Below are positions 7,929 to 15,876 of a stretch of DNA of 15,876 nucleotides, one piece after another. The stretch comes from Chloromonas sp. AAM2. Taxonomy: Eukaryota; Chlorophyta; Chlorophyceae; Chlamydomonadales; Chlamydomonadaceae. Every line of letters begins with the position of its first letter. The first letter of the stretch is position 1. A program made the position numbers and the translations under genes. The DNA lies in assembly GCA_004335635.1 (NCBI GenBank), contig QAXH01002099.1, positions 1-15,876 of the forward strand, in the 5' to 3' direction. The notes below the pieces were generated by a model. It was not told where the DNA came from, did no database searches, and saw only the letters and a list, made by a program, of their open reading frames with translations.

Positions 7929-10900
7929 TCAGAGCAGGTTCCTTTCCATAAAGATCTGCTTCATAGCCTTGCCCATTTGCGCAGGCGAGCGCACAACTGT
8001 GACCCGCGCTGCCTCTAGCGCCGTGATCTTGTCTGTGGCGGTGCCCTTGCCACCCGAGATGATGGCCCCTGCGTGGCCCATGCGCCGGCCGGGAGGGGCG
8101 GTCAGGCCTGCACGAGAAGCAACAACAACAACACGGATGGAAAAGCAGCCAAAGGCAGCCAAACACAGCGGCGGCAACACGTACGTAGAAACACAACAAA
8201 GTGCAATGGTTGAGACTCGTGAAAGGATCCTCGTGAGTTGCCCGATTCCAGCTGCATTCGGTACAGCTGGTTGTACCGCAGTGGCTGGGTTGTATGGGCC
8301 GGATGCTATATGATTACAGCAAGCCAAAGCCACATGGTGCGTCATAACTTTTCGCATGGTGTGTCATAACTCTTCGCATGGTGTGTCATAACTTTACGCA
8401 AGGTGCCTTACCTGCAATGAACGAGACCACTGGCTTCTTTGTGCCTGACTTGAGGATGAACTCCGCCGCTTCCTCCTCGGCCGTACCGCCGATCTCACCA
8501 ATCATGATGATGCCCTCGGTCTGAGATCACAACCACAACACGTAATGCAGTGAACGTCAGGATTCGGAACCTTGTCTGGCAAAATGCACGGCTTTGGTAT
8601 CCTTGTACCATATCCTTGTCAGAGACTTGACACTATACAGAGATGCACAAAGCACTGGCAGGTCCGCACGCCTGCCGCCTGCCCCTCACCACCTGGTAAC
8701 CGCCTGCCCCTCACCACCTGGTAACCGCCTTCAGTAACCGCTCTCCTGCCCTCAGCCCTTCAGTGACCCGTCACTACCTGAGGGTAACCGCCTGATGTAA
8801 CCACCTTGAGTAACAGCCTTGAGACAGGCTCGAGTAACCCAGGCAGCCTCACCTCTGGGTCCTTGACGAACCTCTCCAGGCAGTCCACGAAGTTAGTCCC
8901 GTTGAAGGGGTCGCCGCCGATGCCCACCACTGTGGACTGGCCCAACCCCTCGTTGGTGGTCTGGAACACGGCCTGAGAAGACACACACAGGGCAGGAGCA
9001 AAACAGCAGGCCAGCAGTCAGCGACAGCACGTGTGAGTCTACTGCTTCGAGGGACACCGGTGTGAGGACAAACACGTGTGAGGACAAACACGTGTGAGGA
9101 CAAACACGGCCTGAGCGCACCAGAAGGCAAAGGAGGAAGTAAATGCGGGCCAAGCAAAAAGGGCAGGGGCGGATGCAGGGCGCACAGAGGGCAAGACCAG
9201 AAAGATGGCAAGGCAGGAGAAAACCCGACTGTAAGAACCCATCATTTGAGTGGCGATGTGGGGCTGGCAGCGGGAAGGGTCCGGAGTGGCAGTTTGGCAG
9301 AATAGAGATGGAGCCAGCGCTAAACAAGGCAGGGCCAATGACAGGCAAGCCGCAGATGTTCACAACTGAACCAGCAGTCAGATGACTGAACCAACTAGTT
9401 AGCAGCACACCGAGGTCAAGAGGCCGCCTTGGCGTCTCACTGCGTGCTGAAAATCTAACACAGCATCTGCAACCTGTCAAGCATGGCTCTACCACAACAC
9501 AACCTCTTGGATTCCACTCCGTGAGGTCTTCAGTCCTCACCTCGTAGGTCAAGGTGCCGGACCGGGAGACGACGCCAATCCGTCCCTTTTTGTGAATGTA
9601 CCCCTGAGAGTGAAGCAGCAAGACAGGTACGCTGGGAGTTGGTACGCGGAGTGACATGGTGAGCCTTGAATAGTGCCAGCATACGCACAAAGCCATGTAA
9701 TGGCAGCAAGGCCCTCCTGGTTGGTCAATTGTGTGTTCGCAAGCTGCTGCTCCCTGGTGCAGGCTGGGCTGCAGCCCTGTTTGTGGCCAAGTCAAGGCCT
9801 CGGCCAACCAGCTGAAGTGTGTTTGCAGTGGGTTTGCTGTGCTGACAAGCCGAGATGTTCAAGCAATGCAATGGAAGGAGAAGCACCACATCTACACGAG
9901 GTTGTTGCTGTGCACACAATCAGTGCTATGTACACAGCCAGGCTACATACAGACATAAGCTCACCGGCATGATGCCAATCTTGCATTCCCCTGGCTTGAT
10001 GATGCCGGGGCAGTTGGGCCCTATCAACCGTGTCTTTGTTTGCTCGCTCATGATCTTCTTCACCTTGACCTGCAGGCACATCACATCACATCACATCACA
10101 TCACATCGGTCACATTTGCTGCAAAACCGATGCAAGGTCTTGCTGGTCTAGCCTCTTGTCAGCGTACCACGTGCTTTGCAAGGGGGGAAAACGTACAATC
10201 CCCTGCTCCCGCCAACAGCTCTGCTTGCACTGATGATCAGTATTGTGCTGACCAATTGCTGAGCGTGGGATTGGCACCATGACCCGCAATCACCATAATG
10301 CATCCAGTGCATTAATCAATAATCAATGATTAATCCAGTGCACCACATAGTGACGGTTTATACTGGCAGATAGCTGCATTTGAGTCTGGCAGGCTAGGTT
10401 GCACGCGAATACTTTCCCACGCTGGACGTGAAGCAATTTTGAGAAGATTGTGTACTGACCATGTCGTGCTGCGGGATACCCTCTGTAATGCACACGACCA
10501 GATCCAGCTCCGCTTTCACTGCCTCCAGAATGGCAGCAGCAGCAAAGGGAGGCGGCACATAGATGACACTGGCATGGCAGCCTGTGGCGTCCTTGGCATC
10601 TTGGACCGTGTTGAACACCGGAAGGTTGAGGTGCTTGGTACCACCCTTCTTTGGTGTCACACCACCAACCATTTGGGTACCATAGGCAATAGCCTGCATG
10701 ACAGGGCAACTGCTGGTTGCTTACAAAGCGTCCCCTGCACGTACAAGGGTCACGTCTGTGGCATGGGCTGATTAGAGGCTTATGTAAATTGTTTGCCATG
10801 CATACCGTTGATCATGCACATCATCTTTCATGCATGTGAGCTGGTGATCACTCCTGCTGTGGTTATTAATGTTCCTGCAGCTGTGCGTCATCTGCCATGC

Positions 10901-11318
10901 ATCTTTTCCTTGGAGCTGTGTGTGCTATTGAGAACTCCAATGTTGCAGACCTGCTCAGAATGGTAGGTGCCGTTCTTTCCGGTAAAACCCTGGCAGATGA
11001 CCTTCGTGTCTCTGTTGATGAACACCGCGGGCGCCTGTATGCAAACGAGAGTCATTGCATCGGGTGACGTGCATTCGCGATGAGGAGATCAAACAATTCA
11101 CAGCTAATGGCACTTAGCGACTGATGATCGCGAAAGTGTGCCAGTGTTGTGCACTCACATAAGTGGACATGCCACGCGAAAGCGTCTGCAGATGTTGGAC
11201 TCCATTCTCCCTCGACCTGTAGCGGCACAACTGGGAACGTGTTCGGGCCTGCACAATGACGCTCTGTCGTACCTTGTGCTTCCTGAGCTGCATACCTGGC
11301 AAGTAGTAGCCTCCACAT
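7929..11318 (-). CDS. SUCLG1: Succinyl-CoA ligase (ADP/GDP-forming) alpha subunit, mitochondrial
   Basis: The alpha subunit of the TCA-cycle enzyme that turns succinyl-CoA into succinate while making a nucleoside triphosphate; it pairs with a beta subunit in the mitochondrial matrix. Nine exons: 11318-11296, 11216-11159, 11034-10951, 10693-10460, 10069-9965, 9603-9541, 8972-8853, 8520-8412 and 8107-7929. All junctions keep phase and give 324 residues, the family length. Residues 1-27 ([12 protein letters not shown], then LSRGMSTY) form an Arg-rich mitochondrial presequence encoded by two tiny exons. The CoA-binding part has [10 protein letters not shown] (43-52), VIYVPPPF and EGIPQHDM (126-133). 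The ligase part has [37 protein letters not shown] and RRMGHAGAI, with the phosphorylated histidine at 277. The donors of introns 3 and 4 are GTCTGC and GTCAGT. Introns 4 and 6-8 hold small tandem repeats. The gene is divergent from the HMG/histone-fold gene. Confidence 0.97.
8337..8402. repeat. 22-bp unit repeated three times beside a 5' splice site (ligase intron 8)
   Basis: Units at 8337-8358, 8359-8380 and 8381-8402 share the core GTCATAACT followed by CGCA. The array begins nine bases inside the intron, whose donor is GTAAGG at 8411-8406. Confidence 0.9.
8676..8840. repeat. 25-bp tandem pair with degenerate GTAAC-ending units (ligase intron 7)
   Basis: Two identical 25-base units (8676-8700 and 8701-8725) contain CCCCTCACCACCTGGTAAC. 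About six shorter, diverged units follow up to 8839, each ending GTAAC or GTGAC. On the minus strand the full units read CCAGGTGGTGAGGGG, resembling the true exon 7 donor CCAGAG|GTGAGG at 8853/8852. Confidence 0.8.
9060..9107. repeat. 16-bp unit repeated three times (ligase intron 6)
   Basis: GTGTGAGGACAAACAC is present three times without change at 9060-9075, 9076-9091 and 9092-9107. Perfect identity points to a recent expansion. Confidence 0.95.
10077..10106. repeat. (CACAT)6 microsatellite (ligase intron 4)
   Basis: Six unbroken copies of CACAT begin seven bases from the 3' splice site of intron 4, in the place where a pyrimidine tract would be expected. On the minus strand it reads ATGTG repeated, so this acceptor has no strong pyrimidine tract. 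Confidence 0.9.
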
Positions 11319-11486
11319 GGCGATGCGGGTTCAGAGAGTGAGGCTAGGCAGCACGCTTCTGACATTCCAGGGTTCGCGAGGGGTTAGCGCATGCGTAACT
11401 GACAAAACGCAAGATTTGAAACTTGGTGTCAGACTTGCCAGGAACAGAATGAGCCTATCTGCCTCACACGCCACAAAGTCAATACA
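11319..11486. promoter_or_regulatory. Shared upstream region of a divergent gene pair
   Basis: Only 168 bases lie between the start codons of the succinyl-CoA ligase alpha gene (leftward) and the HMG/histone-fold gene (rightward). Both 5' untranslated regions and promoters must fit here or overlap, unless there are unseen upstream non-coding exons. No TATA box is evident. Confidence 0.5.
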
Positions 11487-13904
11487 ATGGCTGTTCCATC
11501 ACCAGCTGCAAAGCCAGTGAAGACAACGACAGCGAGGACACCCTACTTCTTGTTTTCTGAAGAGAACCGTGAGGCAGCCAAGGAAAGCCTCGCTGCTGCT
11601 AAGGAGCCAGCAGCTAAGGTACAGCAGCATATAGCATTCTCATCATCAGCTGCTGTTGCAAAACTCCAGCACGAGTCTGTCCATACATCCTGCCAGTTCA
11701 AATCAAAACCTAGGAACCATGTCTGCTGCATGGCCATGCATGCAGATATCAGTGGCTGATGTAGCCAAGGAACTAGGGCGGCGCTGGAAGCTGCTGACAG
11801 ATGCAGAAAGAGAAGAATTCAAAGCCAGGTGTCAGGCCGCTGCTGCAGCCCGAGCAGCAGAAGCAGGACAAGATGGGCAAGAGGAAGGCGCAACAAGCAC
11901 AGCACCAGAGGCAGCTGACAACAAGGCCGGAAGCTCGCACCCCAAGCCTCAAGGGTTGCCAGTCTCCCTTGTGAAGAAGATTGCATGTTTAGACGAGGAC
12001 GTCACACGTGTGTCACATGATGCTGTGGTGGTTATGGCACGTGCCACTGAGCTGTTTCTGGAGCTGTTGGCCGAGAAGTGTGGGAAAGTGCTGACAAGTT
12101 CCAAGCCAAGGAGAAGCACGGTGAAGGTAAGGCATAAGGCCATGCCCAAACTATTCACACCTGCTTATGTCATTTTCTGTTCCACACAAAGAACGCAGCC
12201 ACAGCCCTTAACCTTCTTATAGAATTTTAAATGAAATTAATTCGGCAGCCGCCTACGGTGCCCTTACGTCCTGGAAAGCATGAGCATGCCGTACGTCCTG
12301 GACATCAACACAAGAACTTCTCAAATGAATTCTTTCTTCAGAACACGAACAGAACACGAGGACCGTTATGTTAACACGAGGCCAGTCGATTTTCAGCGTG
12401 AAAGGTGAGAAAATAAGCTTTGATTGCAACACGGTGCCATTCCACATCAGCCATGGTAGCACGCTTAATAGCAGCACACTGTCGCTGTGACGTGCTTAAA
12501 GGGGGCTTGAAATCCAAGGATCAATGGGTCACATGGGGCCCAGCAATCATTCCTAAAACAGTAGACTTTCCACAAGGCCGTCTGACAACTGTATGAGAAC
12601 ACGAGATGTCACACGAGAGAGCTCAGATGAATTACCTTGTGTTGATTTCGAGGACGTATGGTAAAGAACAAAAGTGTGCGTCATGCAAAATTGGCCATGC
12701 CATCCCTCTCCCTCGTGCCCCTGCAGTGATCAGACCTGGGTGGGTCTGAATTGAGCAAAATAAACATGAAAGTGACTCGAATACCTCACAACCCTTTCCC
12801 TGTCTTGTTGTTTATCTCTTTCGAGACAAACGCTGTTTGAAGCAAACTGGGTATGCAGCCGGTTTTCTTTTCCTGTTTGGTCAGCCCACTGAGCTGATTT
12901 GCATTTCTTGCTAGTGCAGTGGTGCAGTTAGCAGTTGTTCTACTTGTTTTCCCTCCCTCCCTCGCTCCCGCTGAGCAGTCCTCCCCGGACTGAAGGCCAT
13001 GTAAACAACCACAACAACCACAACAACAACCCTTTCCCTCTGCCCCTGCAGTTATCGGACCTGGGTGAGGTCATCAAGCGCGACAGGCGACTGGTGGCGG
13101 CGGGACTAAGGGACGTCATGGCTATGGCACAGGTAAAGACAAGCTGACTGATAAACTCATAGGGCAAAGTTTTTGACAAAGTGAGTGAACAGTGACTGTA
13201 ACACGCCCATGCGCGTTAAACTGTAATTCTCAATTATCTGATCTCTAGGAACAGCAGACGTTTGCTTTACATTGTGATTCTTTTACATGCTGGCCAGGAG
13301 CGCGCAGACAAGGCTGCAGAGGTCCGGGCAGCTGCGGCCGGGGAGCCAGCGGCATCCCAGGAGGGGGGCGAGGGGGAGGCTGACAAAGGTAGGACCGGCC
13401 AACAGCACTCAGCACAGGCTTCACATGGTGGTGTAGTGCCAAGAGCATTCTATACCAAGCCTTACATGGTCGCTTAAGGCCGGTCAGGGCGGCAGTCGCA
13501 GCCTGCAGGATCGAAAGCGGCCTGTGTCATCTCGATTGTGCAGCAGAGCAGGTACTGTGTGACATGCACGAATGACATCATCAGCATATGTTAGTGATGC
13601 TCGCGCACATCTCACTCCATGCAGGTAACATTGCATGGAGTTGATTGCGTTGCATACGTCGCATATTCAAACGGGCACAACAAACCTTGGCTGTTTTGAA
13701 TCCTGTTCTGGAGCATGCATATCAACATCACTGTCACATGATGATCGTGCAAAGCCAAATGTGTTATAATCAAATGTGTTGCTGTGTATGAATGCAGCGG
13801 CCACAGGCGGCAAGGTCGGTCGTCCGTCCAACAAGCGCAAGGCTGAGCAGGCACCGGCATCCTCCAGACCCATCACAGCCTTCTTCGCGAAAACAGCGAG
13901 CTGA
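11487..13904 (+). CDS. HMG box plus NF-YC/POLE4-like histone-fold protein with C-terminal PIP-like motif
   Basis: Probably a nuclear DNA-binding protein of chromatin or replication. Exons 11487-11618, 11746-12126, 13052-13132, 13298-13388 and 13798-13904 join in phase to give 263 residues. Residues about 17-75 are an HMG box: RTPYFLFSEENREAAK, then VAKELGRRWKLLTDAEREEF. After an Ala/Gln/Glu-rich linker, residues 115-194 are a histone fold: LPVSLVKKIACLDEDVTRVS, ATELFLELLAEKCGK, then RRSTVKLSDLGEVIKRD. This is closest to my memory of POLE4/CHRAC1 and plant NF-YC13-type proteins, not classic NF-YC. An acidic, Ala-rich tail follows, with a basic NLS-like PSNKRK (239-243) and a last motif, SRPITAFF (251-258), that resembles a PCNA-binding box lacking the first Gln. 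The start has A at -3 and G at +4. A TGTAA follows 42 bases after the stop. The partner and true function are inference. Confidence 0.9.
12716..12742 (+). repeat. Intronic copy of the exon 3 start and 3' splice site (HMG/histone-fold gene)
   Basis: These 27 bases match 13041-13067 at 25 positions, across the CTGCAG acceptor and the first 16 coding bases of exon 3. At the first codon of the copy, TGA replaces TTA. A separate 14-base match, ACAACCCTTTCCCT, links 12788-12801 with 13026-13039. Confidence 0.8.
13616..13639. repeat. 8-bp inverted repeat in HMG gene intron 4
   Basis: TCCATGCA at 13616-13623 is complementary to TGCATGGA at 13632-13639, with an 8-base loop. It includes CAGGTAAC, which looks like a donor site but lies outside any seen exon. 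Confidence 0.5.
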
Positions 13905-13945
13905 GCAAGCAGGCGTGTGTGCATGTGCAGAATGTGTGCAGAACG

Positions 13946-13950
13946 TGTAA
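13946..13950 (+). promoter_or_regulatory. TGTAA polyadenylation-like signal
   Basis: TGTAA lies 42 bases after the stop codon of the HMG/histone-fold gene. In green algae this pentamer normally lies shortly before the cleavage site, so the transcript probably ends near 13965. Confidence 0.5.
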
Positions 13951-15432
13951 CGTGTCAGTGGTACCAGTGTCACGGGAAAACCAGGTCAGGGTTAGCAGAC
14001 TTTTTTTATGGTCAGGGCCAGCTGGCGTTGAGCGGCCCTAACTGAACTGGCTAAACTGGCTAACTGAACTGGTAGCCACCTTTCGCAGCCCTTCCTCTTG
14101 AGCCTCTCAGACGTATGTGCGGCGTGACAGTGTGATCACAGGCACAATGCCTTTCAGGTCTGATCCTCTCGTGAGTCGTGTGCCCCAAGCTGCGCAGGCG
14201 GCCATGCTATAGTACAGTGTCAGGCTCCTCAACGAAAAAGCAAGGGCTTATACTGTGCCTGGATACCGTGGTCAATCAGAGACCCATTCCACAGGCACCC
14301 TAAACTCAGCTGCGCTCCACCAGGGACCCTTGGCGGTCCTTCTTCCAGATCCGCTTGTGGTCTGTCCTCGTGGCCATGGGATTAGGATGCTCTGATGCTT
14401 GCCTTTTCTGTACAAACCCAGCCGCTGGACAGTGCCTGTCTGACTGGCAACGCTCAGCCTAGGGCGGCAGTGCCAAAAATACCACTAGCCATACTAATTC
14501 TATGACAATGAGCTTTGACAGCTTTCTACCGACCACAGGCGAAGCGCAAGCAGGAGAAGGATCGCCCCAAGGGTTAGCTAGGTTGGCGCTGAATCTGAAC
14601 CCCTGGATGGCCCTATACTGTGCATGTGTCGCTTGGTTCGCTCCGCTGTGTTTGATTGTGTTTGTTTGCGTTGTGTTGCTTGCTTTTGCATTTCGAGTGG
14701 CTGCTGCAGCACGCCGACAGGGCATTCGTCGTACTGGCCCAACACATGTGATCTGTGCTGTGACATTGGCAGCTCATGAGTTCAGTGAAGCCACCCTCAC
14801 CACCGTGCAACAAGTGACAACTGACAAACTCCAGCGCCACACGATTGTCTGACATGGTCTGAAGCCATGGAAAGTGTGCCTGAATCCCCTGATGGCTGCT
14901 TCTACTGAGTACTGCGGCAGGTGCTCGAGGGCCTACATTCTGTAACTCATGTGCCCCAGGCTACCAGTGTGTATGGATACTGTGGACGTTTGAGCTCAGC
15001 GTGTTGTTAGAGAGTGATGCTTACAACCACGGTCACCAGGTAACTTTAGGAAGAACACAGAGGCAAAGCAACAGGCAAAGCAACCGACCCAACCACCATG
15101 CCTCCAGACCCCACGCTGACAAGCAGAGGCCAGAAACAGGTAGACAGGCGGCACTAAAGCACAAACACACAGGTTACAGACAGGGACACAGACAACACAC
15201 CACACGCAGGCCCAAGCCAGAGGTCTCAGCAACACAACCAGGCCGGAGACCAGCCAGGGAGATGAGCTCATTATGCGTCCCTTGATGGCCAGTCACACAA
15301 GCACCACAGGGAAAGCAAGGCCCAGGAAAGGCAGAGAAAATCCTCCTACTAGTAAGTTTGTTCCTGATGTGCGTCAAGGTTGCAATAATAAAGAAGAAGT
15401 TGGATGTATCACAGCACAGTTAGTACACAGGG
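13951..15432. other. Stretch without a convincing gene
   Basis: Several frames stay open for 60 to 116 codons, but none shows a family motif. The plus-strand frame at 14502-14852 has a hydrophobic stretch, yet its codons are not biased as in the real exons. On the minus strand a short piece ending at 14310 (reading TDHKRIWKKDRQGSLVERS) has coding-like codons and a TTTGTACAG acceptor before it, and could be a last exon, but no partner exon was found. Direct repeats of AACTGGCTA lie near 14045-14072. Confidence 0.4.
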
Positions 15433-15504
15433 GGGGGTGTAACTCAGTGGTAGAGTATCCGCCTGCAGAGCGGGTTGTCCCGAGTTCGAACCTCGGCGCC
15501 CCCT
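15433..15504 (+). tRNA. tRNA-Cys (GCA)
   Basis: A 72-base cloverleaf: acceptor GGGGGTG pairs with CGCCCCC with one G-T pair; D stem ACTC/GAGT; anticodon stem TCCGC/GCGGG with loop CTGCAGA, anticodon GCA; T stem CCGAG/CTCGG with loop TTCGAAC; discriminator T. Polymerase III boxes A (TAACTCAGTGG) and B (AGTTCGAACCT) are intact. There is no intron and no encoded CCA. The first T run (TTTT) lies about 65 bases downstream, so termination may be late. The discriminator T is not the usual base for every tRNA-Cys, but U73 is the standard cysteine identity element. Confidence 0.97.
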
Positions 15505-15757
15505 TCCACATCTCAGCTTGTTGTGGGCTGTGTGTTGCGCCATTTGTGGAATGTTGATCATGCCATGTTTTGCAGGTTCATGAAACCCGAGACCACTCAT
15601 GCGTGGCATATCGGCTCCGCGAGTCGATGACTTCCTCATCATGGTGATGGTTTGACAAAATACCTTGCTACATAAGATTGAGACCCTCTGTTTGTTGGCT
15701 GTTCGCTTTTTAACCTTGATTATTCCATCTTGTGCCGTAAAAAAGCGCCTCATGTAA

Positions 15758-15807
<50 letters not shown>

Positions 15808-15876
15808 GATTTTTCCCGTGTAAGAGGAGGCTCAGGCCGGGAACCCTGTAAGAGGAGAAAGAGCGGAAGGGAGGGA
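15505..15876. other. Right flank: no gene seen; microsatellite
   Basis: No convincing coding sequence is visible. The stretch holds the (AC)22 run, a small hairpin at its end, and TGTAAGAGGA at 15819-15828 and again at 15847-15856, a 28-base period that may be the start of an array running out of the window. Confidence 0.4.
15762..15805. repeat. (AC)22 microsatellite
   Basis: Twenty-two unbroken AC dinucleotides. The end of the run forms part of a 7-bp hairpin: ACACGGG at 15802-15808 and CCCGTGT at 15815-15821 with loop ATTTTT. Confidence 0.98.

Noticed and set aside
8337..9107. Short spaced repeats as a possible CRISPR array
   Set aside because: The units are directly tandem without unique spacers and lie in introns of a eukaryotic gene.
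8893..9807. 304-codon minus-strand open frame, the longest in the window
   Set aside because: It runs through introns 5 and 6 of the ligase gene and covers only exon 6 in the true frame; its other parts are low-complexity and Cys/Pro-rich.
14502..14852. 116-codon plus-strand frame with a hydrophobic stretch
   Set aside because: No family motif, no coding-like codon bias, and shadow frames on the other strand are equally open. An acceptor CCACAG with a short basic frame AKRKQEKDRPKG also lies here, but has no partner exon.
14996..15285. Open frames on both strands rich in Gln/Arg/His (plus) or Cys/Val (minus)
   Set aside because: Caused by the CA- and AG-rich composition; no conserved motif.

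Overview
This window is nuclear DNA of a photosynthetic eukaryote of the green lineage, most likely a chlorophyte alga. The genes are split by many GT-AG introns. One gene encodes the catalytic subunit of ferredoxin-thioredoxin reductase behind a Ser/Arg/Ala-rich plastid transit peptide; this gene is plastid-encoded in red-lineage algae and nuclear in the green lineage. Two genes have the green-algal polyadenylation signal TGTAA close after the stop. No bacterial-style operons or ribosome-binding sites are visible. Species cannot be named from the sequence alone.

Layout. 1-1304: no convincing gene except a possible 3' end of a gene entering from the left; 700-957 is a strange run rich in ACTGTC. 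1305-4329 (-): six-exon Sfp-type 4'-phosphopantetheinyl transferase. 4330-4649: shared upstream region. 4650-5713 (+): four-exon ferredoxin-thioredoxin reductase catalytic chain. 5714-6708: no convincing gene. 6709-7261 (-): a possible two-exon gene for a 92-residue coiled-coil protein I do not recognise. 7929-11318 (-): nine-exon mitochondrial succinyl-CoA ligase alpha subunit. 11319-11486: second shared upstream region. 11487-13904 (+): five-exon gene for an HMG box joined to an NF-YC/POLE4-like histone fold, ending in a PCNA-binding-like motif. 13951-15432: no convincing gene. 15433-15504 (+): tRNA-Cys(GCA). 15762-15805: (AC)22 microsatellite.

The four main genes form two head-to-head pairs: phosphopantetheinyl transferase with the reductase, and succinyl-CoA ligase with the HMG/histone-fold gene. 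They are housekeeping genes for carrier-protein activation, plastid redox control, the TCA cycle, and probably chromatin or replication; nothing suggests a common pathway. I joined exons by family conservation, splice consensus and reading-phase agreement; every junction of the reductase, ligase and HMG genes keeps phase.

The most unusual signals are two. First, the HMG box + histone fold + C-terminal PIP-like motif architecture. Second, several introns carry decayed copies of their own neighbouring splice junctions, including coding bases (three clear cases, one weaker), amid many short minisatellites, some starting within a few bases of a 5' splice site.
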